From the NCBI GenBank assembly GCA_029204225.1, contig CM055098.1, forward strand, positions 14,710,533 to 14,774,532: a stretch of 64,000 bases of DNA, read 5' to 3'. The notes beneath the pieces were generated by a model. That model did not search any database and was not told the origin of the DNA. It saw only the letters and a program-made list of their open reading frames with translations. This DNA comes from Diphasiastrum complanatum. Lineage: Eukaryota > Streptophyta > Lycopodiopsida > Lycopodiales > Lycopodiaceae. The position numbers and the translations under genes are program-made. Numbering within the stretch: position 1 is the first letter of the stretch; each line of letters starts with the position of its first letter. This document shows, piece by piece, positions 1 to 11,296 of the stretch.

Positions 1-135
1 GGGCCTATAGATCAACGAAGAAGGAGAAAGTAGACCAAGCCCACCAGGCCTACCAAGCAAAGGGTACTACTCAGCGAATCACCATCCCCTCCTCATATCT
101 CTCGTCCTTTGGTTGGACCATCACACTAGTCTGCA

Positions 136-1402
136 ATGTGTTCTTCTCCTCCCACCACCCCTAACTATTCAAGTAGTTCCTCTTCCATTCCCTCCATTCC
201 ATCCCACAATAACGAGGATATGACCTCTACTGTAGATAAAATAGTATCGGATCTAGATATAAGTTTAATAAGTGATTTTTATAAGGATCTTTGTGTAAGA
301 TTTCCTGTTGATCCAAAAGATTCATTTTTGGATTCTGAGAGGTATATAGTTTTTGATGAGTATGTTGCCAAAGAGATTGATAGGCTAGGAGGTCAATTTT
401 CTTTTTGTCTAAGTTCAATTAATTATGTAAATCACATAAATAAAGACTTTTGTGATGCCCTGAAAGAGAAGACAACAGATATATCAGATCCAGTTGTGGA
501 GGCTGGTTTGATGTATTTTGTAAATAGATGTAAATGCGATGATACTAAGGACATTGGAGTTGTGCTGTCCTTTTTTGCACACAGTCTTCATAGTCCAACT
601 CAGGCGACGAAGTATCTTCTCCATACAACCTCGAGACCAAAGTCTTTATTATTCCATACTGCCAAAAGTAAGTGATTACATAGAATATATTCAAGTAATA
701 TTTCTAATAGGTATTGTAAATCCTTCAGTTTAACTGATTATCTCTTGTTTGCAGTAAGCATTGGAGTATGCATATAATCTCCCTTAGGGAAGATTCAGAT
801 GGGATCATTAATCCCATCTGTTTAAAGATGAATTCCTTGAGCTCTACCCATGCCGAAATGGACATGATGTACAGCATAATGTTGCCATTTTTGCCAAGGC
901 TGGATGGTGCCACTATAAATAGCCACCTGGAGATTGTTGATGCAGAAGTAAGTATTTCTCATCAAGTATCTGATAGGTAATATGATTGTTTTTTTCAGAG
1001 TGCACAACTAACCTATTATACGTTTTGTGATTGAAGTCAGCTCAGCAAGATGATGGACATAGTTGTGGATGGTTCTCCATCCGCAATATACAGGACTTCT
1101 TAGAGTGGTACATCATGCAATCCGGGGCTCCAGATATACGAAAGGTAAATAGACTAGTTAATGGCCTAACTAAGTTATTTTTTGATTTGGTTTCTGATAA
1201 GTCAATTGACTCGGTTATTTTGGATTTGCAGTATAAATGTCGAGCATTTACAATGAATGAGATATATGAGTTTCGTCAACAAATGTCAGTGAACTTATTA
1301 TCTCATGCAACACCCAGTCCAGCTGCAGAAACGGGAGGCCAATCAAGTCCACAACTGACACTAGTGTTGGGTGGAGATAATCCATATTACTTTGAGCTGT
1401 AA
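136..1402 (+). pseudogene. Ulp1-like (C48) cysteine protease gene, probably frameshifted
   Basis: Resembles the catalytic domain of Ulp1/SENP deSUMOylating proteases, which is common in plant genomes partly through transposon capture. The His block KHWSMHII follows an acceptor at 754. The acidic-residue position reads MNSL (Asn where Asp is usual). The Gln/Cys block AQQDDGHSCGWF lies near 1040-1075. Likely introns are 668-754 (GTAAGT donor), about 947 to about 1036, and about 1146-1231 (acceptor TTTGCAG). The last exon ends YYFEL at 1402. The strand core KVFIIPYCQ before the first donor is in a different frame from the ORF that starts at 136. The frame change lies near 590-603, where no plant-sized intron fits, so I infer a frameshift. 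Positions 3-131 are also open in the frame of the protease core. The N-terminal ~150 residues, Ser/Pro-rich at the start, are not recognised. Family assignment is fairly sure; function is doubtful. Confidence 0.6.
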
Positions 1403-1756
1403 ATAATAGATTAAATAGAGATATACATTTTTGATGTAATGCCCTGTGAATAATTATGGGCATATAGAAAAATAGAGCCAATGGGGTAAAAGCATCCATT
1501 GTTAAATACAGGACGCACATGTACATTCTCAAAAAATGAGAAATATATTGATATTTATGAGAGCTTTTACAAATCTTGTATCATGATTGCTCTATTATCT
1601 GAACAATTCTGCCCAAATCTTTGCATTTGATTTTCTCTTTATGTCTTTTACGTATCTTTACAAACATACATTAATTTAATTACAGTTAGTGATCCGAATA
1701 TTGACAAAAAGGATAATGAATACAAATTAATATACAAATTCATAGATTTCACATAC

Positions 1757-2990
1757 CAATTTTCCATCCAATATAAAGCTGAAATATTCAGGGATATCTT
1801 GCTATAAAGTATCAGTTTCGTTCTAATGTAGAATAAGGTCCAGTCCTGCTCAACCTCAATAGTAGTAAGTAGATCCCCATTTGCCATGATATCAATGCAT
1901 ATACAATCAGTGTGTCCAATGTTGTCTAGATCTTGATCTAATGGGGGCCCAAGTACCATTGTGTTCTTCCCATCTCTGATAATGAAACACCATACTAAGC
2001 ATTTGCTTTTCTATACTATATCTAAATGATATGGATGAATGTTTGATTCTACAAGCAATATCTGCAGTGGATCTTATATCCCAACCTTTGTCCATGAACT
2101 TGAATAAAAAATCATCTATTAGATTTTTGCAAACAAACAATGTGGGAGTTCGATGCACCTCCGTGTTTGAAAAAGAGCTGACAAACAATGACATTGGAAC
2201 AAACCAGCTTAAGTGCACATTTCTTGATCCAGTACTAGTTTTGAGTGACTTTTGTACATCATTATATAGCTTAGAACGACGTTTTATTATATTGTCGTTG
2301 ATTGCAATCCACCACACGTTATCTTGTCAAATTAGGTAGAGCTATACACTCTAGTCCATTTCTCCATTTGTGTCTGGAATATACATAGCATCATCAAAAA
2401 ATATTCCAAAATCTGCAAGTTCTTTTGTCATTCATCCTCTCTATTGCAATCTGCCAATTTCTGAATGGATGACATCTATAATACCTGAAAGAGACGCCTC
2501 AGGTTCCCATTCATGTATATTTAAAGGATATAGATCTGCAATGCAAAATCATAATAAGCTCTGATTCATAAATACGATTATGTTTTAAAAATGACAAGCA
2601 ACCCAAAAAATTAAGAGACTTACAATTACACTTTTGAAAATCATGTGGATTTACAACCTCCACATTAAGTTTCGAACGCATATAAACATGTTGAATAAGC
2701 ACCTCTGAAATGGTTTGTCCTCTTGGAGAAACTTTGAAATCAATAATCCGCCCTTTTCAATAAGATCTATATGTATACTTGGCCTTTTTCTTTTGGCAAA
2801 AAGCCCCTCTCACCGATGGATGCATCAGTACCCAAGAAGCCTTATGATATTCACAAGCAATCCATGTGCCATCGTCTTCCCTCTCATTATAAAAAATTGC
2901 AAAGCATATCAAGGATCTCGGTCTCCTCATCGCCATAGCTTGAAGAGTTCACGTTTGAACTTGTCAATATATGAGAGTCCAGAGTATAAT
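1757..2990 (-). other. Minus-strand exon-like pieces of an unrecognised gene or relic
   Basis: The best piece is 1757-1975. It runs from acceptor TTATCAG to donor GTATGTG and encodes a segment with NGDLLTTIEVEQDWTLFYIR, which has the feel of a ubiquitin- or PB1-like fold. A second open piece near 2630-2760 (FKVSPRGQTISEVLIQHVYM) has a similar pattern. Stretches between them carry stops in all frames, so this is either a gene with short exons or a decayed copy. It converges on the protease gene to its left. No family is claimed. Confidence 0.2.
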
Positions 2991-3011
2991 AGGCGCCAAA
3001 CCTATTTGTGA

Positions 3012-4150
3012 GTCCCAAGATAATTTTAACTTGAGCTTAACCCAAGCAGTTTAGTCAACCGATCGTCACGCACGCCAGCCAATAGTATGCTTCCAATCTA
3101 CCGGACCAGAAATTCAAATTTGCCCAAACATGAATTGTGTTTTCTGGGTCAGGCGAGTTATGTTACACAGAAGCCACTATGTCAAGAACCGATTGGGCCA
3201 CATGGACACATAACAAACGGCCCTTCTAAGTTTGAGAACTCCTGTAATGCATGCGTTTATCTCTTAATATCTTGGTTTTCTATGTGTAGAATATTGATTT
3301 TATGGTTGATATAGGTTTCACAAGTGTGAAAAACAGTAGGTTGCTGCTTTTGTATGGACAGGGACAGTACCATACTGTTATTTCATGTCATGATCAGATT
3401 TTAGTGATTTATGCAATTCTAGCATGCTAATCTTGATGAATTCTATCTTGTAACTAGATCTAGATGTGCACTCCAAATTGGCCCAAGATCTAAGATCCAT
3501 CAAATGTGTTTTGGATCTGTATTTTTCACACATTCATCTTGAATTTTCACAAATGGTAATTTGATCCATCGAGCTTGTATACTATCAGACCAGACTTCAA
3601 CTAAGAATCCATGTGAAAATTTGAAAGATGTTTATGCATGCAATAGATTGTACGATCGCAAAGTAATTTATTGAATGCTTACTCTATATCAGAATAAGAA
3701 ACGTGCTGATAATATGTGCTATGATTAGACAACTAATTTTTTATGATCTTCTCTTGGAAATTTGAATGAGATGGATGAACTTCTCGATGCATGAACTATG
3801 TCTATTGGATTCAAGCTGTCATCAACAATTTGATGGTAGCTCTACCTAATCCAAGCTTCAAAGTTGCGAGAATTTGAATTTTCGATTCCATAGACACACA
3901 CAAAATCATTAAATTCTAGAACTGTGATATCAAGTTAGATTAAGAGCAACACTATTGACATACACTATCAATCATAAGAACAATTCAATCTACAAATTAA
4001 ACATCTGCAAAATTGACTAACGAAAACAAAAAATAATACAAATGACACTACTCAGTATACTAGAATGAGTTCTATTAAAATGAAAGTGTGTACATGTCTG
4101 AATGCAATCTGATGTGCGATCTCTTTGATATAATACTCTGGAAATTAGAG
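3012..4150. other. No gene seen
   Basis: This AT-rich stretch has only short open frames with no recognisable protein. I see no repeat unit or LTR end in it. Confidence 0.5.
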
Positions 4151-4151
4151 G

Positions 4152-4153
<2 letters not shown>

Positions 4154-4230
<77 letters not shown>
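4154..4230. repeat. (GA)n microsatellite, about 77 bp
   Basis: An uninterrupted GA run. The Arg-Glu and Leu-Ser open frames across it on both strands are artefacts of the repeat. Confidence 0.97.
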
Positions 4231-4233
<3 letters not shown>

Positions 4234-4779
4234 AAATAGGACACTATGTTTTGCATTAGTTCGTAAAGTTGCAGAACAATTTTATGATTTGTTAATCAAC
4301 CTTATACATTGATGAACTATCGAGAATTTATACATGGTAGTTATATAAGTAATTGAATGCTAAGTTGATGCATTTACAAGATAGATTAAGACACTGCAGT
4401 CTGTTGTTAACTGTCGCTATGTGAGAGAATCTTATTCCGTTGGAGATTCTATGAAAATCATGGGGCTTCAATAGTTGTCGATTTGAGTAGATTCGACAAT
4501 TGTTGTCAACAATTGTTGATTTGAGTAGGTTTTGTCTAGCATATACATGTTTGCGATTTTCATGTATTTCTATAGACTGTTCAAAAACATGTGTAGTTCT
4601 ACAAAGTGTGCGGTAATAGAGATATTTACATACAACAAAGGAAAGGATCTGGATGGGCTTTGGCATTCCGCGAGTAAATATTTTGCGAGTTTTGTGAGTT
4701 TTTTTTGTTCAAGAGCTCAACAAAATGATGGCACGTGGTGTGCTATTTTTTTGAAGGTGTTCACGTATAACATTAGTGA
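4231..4779. other. Unannotated spacer between microsatellite and satellite array
   Basis: AT-rich with short open frames on both strands and nothing recognisable. An 'ACAATTGTTGTCAACAATTG' motif near 4496-4515 is locally palindromic. Confidence 0.4.
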
Positions 4780-6078
4780 AAAAAATTTGTTGACTCTCAT
4801 AATCAAATTGACAGAATTTTGTCAACCGTCCAGAAGTAAAAAATTTCTAAAGTTGACATCAATAAAATTTTGTCAAGCTGATTATGAGAGTTGACAAAAT
4901 CTTGTCCACCCTCACAACTTAGACTTTTTCTGAAGTTGACCTCAAATTTTTTTTGTCGAGCTGATTATGAGGGTCGACAAATTTTGTCGACCCTCCAAAC
5001 TTGAAATTTTTCTGAAGCTAACCTCGATAAAATTTTGTTGATGTAACTATAAGGATCGACAAAATTTTGTTGACCTTATAGACTTGAATTTTTTCTGAAT
5101 CTGACCTTGACAAAATTTTGTTGAGCTAATTATGAGAGTCGACAAAATTTTGTCGATCCTCTAGAATTAAGTTTTTTTTTAAGCTGACCTCGACAAATTT
5201 TTGTCGACCCAGAAGACTTCAAATAATTAGGCAGCTGACCTCGATAAAATTTAGTCGACTTTCATAATCATCTCAACAGAACTTTGTCGCCCCAACAAAT
5301 CTACAAAATGAATGCATATGACCTTGTCAGTATTTTGTTGACCCTCCAAACTAAAAACTTTAAGGCAGTTGACCTCAACAAAATTTTGTCGAGCTGATTA
5401 TGAAGATCGACAAAATTTTGTCGACCTTCCAAATTTAAAATTTTTCTGAAATTGACTTGGACAACTTTTATCGAGATAATTATGACTCTCCAGACTTTAA
5501 AATTTTGTTGAATCTCCAAACTTAAATTTTTTTTGAAGCTAACCTCGTCAAAAATTTGTTGAGTTGATTATAAGTGTCGACAAAAATCTTTCAACCCTTC
5601 TGACTTACATTTTTCTGAAGCTGACCTTGACAAAATTTTGTCGACCCATAGGACTTCAAACATCAAGACAGTTGACCTCGACGAAATTTAGTCGACTTTC
5701 ATAATCTCGACAATATTTTTGTCCATTCACCGAACTAAAAAATAAAGACATATAACCTTGACAGAATTTTGTTGTTCCTCCAGACTGAAAAGTTTAAGGC
5801 AATTGACCTCGACAAAATTTTGTTGAGCTGATTATGAGAGTCGACAAAATTTTGTCAACCCTCCTAAGTTAAAAAAATTTTAAAGCTAACCTCGACAAAA
5901 TTTTGTTGACTCTCATGACTGAATTTGTCAACCCAACGAACTTCAAACATGAAGGCATATGGCCTCGACAGAATTTTGTCAACCCTTCAGACTGAAATGT
6001 TTAGGGCAATTGACCTCGACAAAAAAGTTTCGAGCTGATTATGAGGGTCGACAAAATGTTGTCGAGGTCCCTTATTCA
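4780..6078. repeat. Degenerate ~83-bp tandem array with an 18-bp palindromic core
   Basis: The array alternates TCGACAAAATTTTGTCGA with GAGCTGATTATGAGRG and CTCCAGACTTGAAATTTTTCTGAAG-like spacers. The GCTGATTATGA element or its variant starts at 4877, 4960, 5042 and 5125, a period of 82-83 bp. It becomes irregular further right and ends near 6075. The core TCGACAAAATTTTGTCGA is a perfect 18-bp palindrome with a SalI-like TCGA at each end. Copies are diverged, so the array is old. No coding potential is evident. Confidence 0.9.
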
Positions 6079-6079
6079 A

Positions 6080-6973
6080 ATCATCTCTTCTTGGAGAGGC
6101 CCTATTTCATATTGATCTTGGGATTCATAGCCTTTAGAATATGTTGGCTTGGTAGTGACTCATACCCTTGAGGCCTCTCAATCATAAATATTTCTTTGTC
6201 CTCTTTTACATCTCTTCGAGCCTCTTGACTATGTTGGACCACTTCTTGATCTTTTCTAGTTCATCTCAATTTTGCCACTCTTGCACTTTTTTGTAATGGT
6301 GGAGATATTGACATAGTGGTGACCTTGATTGATGTTTGGGTGGGGATGGACCTTTAGCTAGTATCTATTTAAGGCATATTTGGCCACTAAAGCTTTTTGA
6401 GAGTTAGCTTCTAGTTGTTTTGCATCAACATCAAATAATTCATCATGCCCACCCTTGTCAAGTGCAACCTCAGCTACTTGGCATAGTGCCCTGATATTCA
6501 CCCTTTGAATTCTTGAGGTTAGGCTTGCCTCTTTACTTCCCTCCATATGTACTGTGGCCTTTCTTTTTGTTGGAACCTTGATTGATATTGTTTTCTAAGG
6601 GCATGTCCAATTGAATGCTAATTTGCTCATCACCCCCTACATTTATGGCCAATTGGGTGATAAAAAAAGATATTGCACTGTAGTTTGTTTCTTAAATGAA
6701 AGTAAGACGAATGTGGCTGCTTGTCAGAGTGCATCGTTTCTAATTGCCTCCAACAACATGCCATTTTCCAAGCCTTTTTGATAGTGTGCCTATTTTTTCT
6801 TGGCCTTGTTGGTCGAAACCCAAATATCTCCATTGAGAATACCCATTAGATCCAATATATTCTTTTATGTATGTTCATAATTGGAATCAAATTACTTCTC
6901 TAAACTAAGCTCATCGTCCATACTTTGCCTTTTTTTTTCTGTCTCTTCATTGTTTATCATAAATAATAGATCC

Positions 6974-6975
<2 letters not shown>
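6080..6975. other. No gene recognised
   Basis: The minus strand has short open frames at 6358-6546 and 6630-6833 that match no family I know. The region may be a decayed transposon interior, but nothing diagnostic is visible. Confidence 0.35.

Positions 6976-7010
<35 letters not shown>
6976..7010. repeat. (CT)n microsatellite
   Basis: A pure CT run of about 35 bp. Confidence 0.9.
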
Positions 7011-7013
<3 letters not shown>

Positions 7014-7957
7014 ACACATTCCTCAAGTACCTGGTAGCAGGAGTGGATGATTATGACTAGGCCTCCTTAGTAGAAGAAGAAATCACACAAGCTTTGCTTT
7101 CATCTAAGAAACAAACTGTAGTGCAATCCCTTTTTTGATCACCTAGTTGGCCATGGGATGTCGACATAAGACTAGATCATGTGGTCAAGGAGGCCGAGCA
7201 TTTTGTTCATCCATATCATCATCGTCGCCGTCCTCAATAATACTAGCACCCTACAATAAAAATCAATGCATGGACACTACAATTAATAAATTACTCATTC
7301 AAAGTGAAGCACATTAATTGAGATCATTGACACCATACAATTTTTTTGAAAACCCTGAGAAAAATGGAACACTGATCAATATCTCATAACATGACAAAAC
7401 AGTAGCTTGAAAAACATAAAGCATTGTGGCTCAATAGGTTCGATGTAATACAATACATGTCTATCTAATGAGTGTCACACCAAGAATATCTAGATTGAGA
7501 GCTAGAATGTGTATTTCAAGATCAATGATGATTTATGTTGGGGATAAAATAATGTTTGAATCTACAAGACTACAAGCATTCAATATTGTCTTTTCCATCC
7601 TCCTCCATTTTCTAGCCTCGTAACGTTTGGACAATGGTGGCATTTTTGGAGTTTTTGGTTTAGGGTTTAGTAATTCCTCTTCAGAAGTGTGTGGGATGCA
7701 TTCCTCTAGCTTGGAATATTTGAATTGGATTTCTCTTCTATTGTTTCAAATCTAGGTTTCTAGATCATTGGATGGTGTAGAATTTATTTTGCCTTTACCA
7801 TTTCAGCAAACTCAATCCCAAAGGTCATGATTTTTTTGAAATGGTAGAATGGTAGTTCACTGAAAATTCTAAAAAAATCTCAAAAGAGTCCACTTAGCAA
7901 ACGTATGGATCTCCCCCTTGATCCATTTATTGTTTGTTGACACTGATGAAACAGCGG
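7011..7957. other. No gene seen
   Basis: Only short, unrecognised open frames occur here, with no repeat ends or splice-supported exons. Confidence 0.4.
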
Positions 7958-8269
7958 GCTCCTAAATTTTTTTTAGCAGTGCACAGGCAGAGCACTGCTA
8001 TATTTTTTTTTAGCAGCCCACTAATGCGACTGATCCATTGCTCCTAAATTTTTTTAGTAGTGCCGGCGTGCACAGGTAGAGCGCTGCTATATTTTTTTAG
8101 CAGCCCACTGATGCGACTGATCCATTGCTCCTAAAAAACAAAAAAAATTAGCAGTGCACAGACAGGGGGTTGCTATTTGTTTAGCATCTATCTGCATGTG
8201 CATGCCAGCATGCACAGGCAGAGCGCTGCTATATTTTTTTAGCAGCCCACTCATGCGGCTGATCCATTA
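7958..8269. repeat. Three-copy tandem repeat with hairpin cores
   Basis: The units begin GCTCCTAAA and end GACTGATCCATT or GGCTGATCCATT, at about 7959-8039, 8040-8125 and 8126-8269 (81, 86 and 144 bp; the third has an insertion). Each carries TAGCAGTGC or a variant facing GCACTGCTA. In unit 1 this is a perfect 9-bp inverted repeat (7974-7982 with 7992-8000). T-rich spacers flank the stems. This looks like the inside of a foldback or MITE-type element. Confidence 0.75.
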
Positions 8270-8369
8270 ACTGTCAACGTCCTGGAAAGTTGATGGGACT
8301 GTTGCCACCTGGCATATCTGCACGTAAATGATGTTTGGGCTTGTAGCGGACAGGTGTCTCATTTTGATA

Positions 8370-8395
8370 GGCTCTGAACACAGATGTTCAGAGCC
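8370..8395. repeat. Perfect 11-bp inverted repeat, 4-nt loop
   Basis: GGCTCTGAACA and TGTTCAGAGCC face each other across CAGA. It lies between the tandem hairpin units and the GC-rich hairpin at 8515, so it probably belongs to the same foldback-like element. Confidence 0.85.
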
Positions 8396-8439
8396 ATAGC
8401 ACTTTGTTGAAGTGCCAAAAGGGCCAAAACTTCAATTAC

Positions 8440-8540
8440 GCCAGTAGCGGGCCTGCACACTCTGTAACCTCGCCGCAGGGCGGCTCGGTGTGTGAAAGCT
8501 GCCTGCTACACACGGTAGCGGGCCTGCTCACGCCCGCTAC
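8440..8540. repeat. GC-rich repeat and terminal hairpin
   Basis: GTAGCGGGCCTGC occurs at about 8444 and again at 8515. The second copy forms a perfect 9-bp hairpin, GTAGCGGGC with GCCCGCTAC, at 8515-8540. It sharply contrasts with the AT-rich surroundings and may mark the right end of a non-autonomous element that starts near 7940. Confidence 0.6.
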
Positions 8541-8734
8541 ATAGTCATAGTCCTACAAACTATGTCAAAGCATTCAGATCTGATTTATATTTCTCAAGAT
8601 AAATCTTGGCCAACAAACGGATCTCGAATCTGCTACATAATGCAATCATCAAATCCGGATCATATGCAAAGATGCATTTCTAAACAAAAATTGTGTTGAC
8701 AAAGTTCATTTGATTAGCTTATAGATTATTGCAC

Positions 8735-9046
8735 CTGCCAACGTTCTATTGAAGTCATGGTGTTTAATTCCTCAACGTGGACCTCCAGCTTCTTGAGGAG
8801 CAACTGGATAACAGTAGGGAAGAAGTGATTAATACCACATGCAATACCCATACCTACTGTCACCTGCAAAGATTAGTGGTAGACAAACTCACCAAGACGT
8901 ACAAGGTTATTGATGTAATAGGGCAGTTTAGAGACGAGACGAGATATGTAGCCACGACTCATGTGTATGAGTGAATCTTCAACAATTGGAACTTGGAATG
9001 AAAGTGGAACCGTAAAGTTACAACCTTCATAAGTAGACAAAAGTGC
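8735..9046 (-). other. Two phase-compatible exons of an unknown gene (partial)
   Basis: Exon A is 8893-9046, from acceptor CGTCTCAG to the strong donor GTGAGT. It encodes about 51 residues including EGCNFTVPLSFQVPIVEDSL. Exon B is 8735-8856, from acceptor GTGACAG to donor GTGCAA. It contributes 40 residues including GIACGINHFFPTVIQLLLKK. A ends in phase 1 and B completes the codon without a stop, which supports splicing. A further short open piece near 8640 (QIRDPFVGQDLS then stop) could be the C-terminus. I do not recognise the protein. No upstream exons were found before 9100, so this is a fragment or a gene whose 5' part I cannot see. Confidence 0.35.
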
Positions 9047-9061
9047 CTGAGACGGTTGCAT

Positions 9062-10585
9062 AAAAATGACAACAAATAGAATTGTTATGCCGACATTCTA
9101 CTTTAGATACACAAGGAACTTCTGATCAGTTCCTATATAGGAAAAATGTCAAATTTCCTAGTTTCACACAATTTTTCCTAGTTAAAATGTGGGTTTGGAC
9201 CCCTTCTAACTAGGAAAGCTTTTTTCCTAGTTAAAAAATGCATGTGCATCAATTGCATCTAAGGGAAAACCTTATTTTCCTAGATACATTTCTACCATTT
9301 CTAAATTAGAAATTTTTTTTCTTAGTTACAAAATGTATGTGTCTCAAGTTTTCATAGGAAATCATTTTATTTTCAATATACATTTTAAATTATAAAATAG
9401 TTTTCTTACATATTATAACCTCTCACTCATATTTCCTATCCTCATTAATATTAATTGGTCATAGGCTAGTATTTTTTTTCACCATCCGTATAACATGGGC
9501 ATCGACACTTTGATTTCATTAGCCCCCTATAGCAATTAACATGTTCATTGACTGCATGTTCACAACTTCTAGAACTAAACAGTCAAATCAAGGTGTCCAA
9601 AGATTTGTAGCCCCAACCTTGATCCAAAAGGTTACAAATCCCAGGTTCTTTTATTTTTTTGTCGAACATTAAGTTGAAAGGTAAAATCATTTTCATATGC
9701 ATCAATTTCACCCCTCAATTAAAAAGTATAACGTCAAGAAATTACAATTTTTTTTTTTACTATTGGGCATTGTAGCAAGGTTGAAATGTTATACTAAAGC
9801 AACTCAAAAAATGGATAACAATCATGGTGCCTTATGTCCATGTGGCCTCAATAAAAAGTACATAATGGTTTTGTAAATTCTTTAACAAGAAGATTTTGTT
9901 CAATACACAACGAGCTTATGACCACTTCATATATGGCTAAAGATTGTCAATTGACTGATCAACTTAGAGTAAGCTTGTGTTTACGATATTTAAGTAGATT
10001 CGATTTTAGGTCTACACACAAGATAGCTTGATTTTGATCCCTATGACTTGACATAGAATATCAAGCTCGTCGATCTGTCATGTACTTTTAGTACATCCAT
10101 GCTTATACATGCAAGATAATATCCAATGTATCCAATTTATATTGAGATTCTATGGAGATCCTTGTATTTCTAGCTTTTTATGGATATGTTATCATAATTG
10201 TCTTGTACTCTTTTTGCTTCTACCTTTACTTCTTTTGTAATTGCTATTTGCTTGGGATTTGGCACGACAATTCTTGGTATTAGAGCATAGATCCTAAATT
10301 CATGATGATTCTATGTGAATTTCATTAGATTTGATAAGTTTATTGCATCTATAGCTTTCTATGGACATGCTATCTTGATTGTCTTGTTCTCTTCTTGCTT
10401 TTACCTTTACTATCATTGTTATTGCTATTACAGTCGTCCCTCTCTAAATGTCACTTCTATATATGTTAACCCTGGCTATTAGTTAATTTTTGGCTACTCC
10501 CAAGAATTTTACACAGTAGAAATGTTAACTGTTATTTGTTAACAGAATTTACCCCCGCCTTCAAGAAATTGACCTGGTTAAATGT
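9062..10585. other. AT-rich spacer with short dispersed repeats
   Basis: A TTTCCTAGTTA motif recurs several times between 9140 and 9340 in a loose tandem pattern. No gene is seen. A TATTAGAGCATAG string near 10277 resembles a decayed copia primer-binding site but lacks LTR context. Confidence 0.4.
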
Positions 10586-10879
10586 TATTTTACAGATACC
10601 AGTTGTGAAGGAGATGTGCACATCTTGACAGTCAAGGAAATGAGCTATAATTTGACGGTTGGGGTTGGGGCTGGACTTGCTTCTTCTAAAGTTCTTTCAC
10701 TTTCCAATATTTTTTTTGTTCCTAAACTTACAAAGAACTTGATTAGTGTTGGAAAGTTGCTTGATAATGGTTGTGATGTAAAGTTCAATTCCAATACTTG
10801 CTTTGTCAACAAAAATGATGAGGTCCTAGCTAACAAAAATGATGAGAGGTGGATATTGAAAAGATGTGTGTACGATTAG
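10586..10879 (+). pseudogene. Ty1/copia polyprotein fragment (protease to pre-integrase)
   Basis: The 10616-10879 frame carries the copia signature LSNIFFVPKLTKNLISVGKL, which lies between the aspartic protease and the GAG-pre-integrase domain. The frame then gives CDVKFNSNTCFV and ends at a stop after 10876. No protease catalytic motif or zinc site is present on either side, so this is a short orphan fragment with no LTRs. Confidence 0.75.
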
Positions 10880-11296
10880 CAATGTTGAGGTCTCATCAAA
10901 GACAAAGAAATCAATGGAAAGTGCTATTGGAAGAAAGTGTATGGAGGGACTGGAATTGTTGTATCACTATTCTTCGTAATTGGAGAATCATTGATGCTAG
11001 GAAAATAGAGGAAGATGGACAGATAAAGCAAGTACCAATGGTTTGGCAATCTACAAGTTAGCCACGTTTAGAAAAAATGTAATCTACAATCAGCCCGTTT
11101 CATTCTACTGACAGGTAAAATAAGTACAAGTCTTTTTTGAAATGATTTTAGTTTTTACATTTGAAGTTATTATTGGACATTTGGTCACAACATAATTGCT
11201 CATTTGTTCAAGAGTGATTAGACAATAATGATCCATTCAAACTGCAATTTATATTTCACCAATGGTTGTTTGTAAATTGTACAGGATCTGGTCGCC

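Noticed and set aside
4017-4312. Open frames of Arg-Glu or Leu-Ser repeats
   Set aside because: They are translations of the (GA)n run. The same holds for 19172-19360, 25925-26254 and 42932-43339.
4780-6078. CRISPR-like array of palindromes
   Set aside because: The intervals are themselves repeats rather than unique spacers, no cas genes exist, and the genome is a plant.
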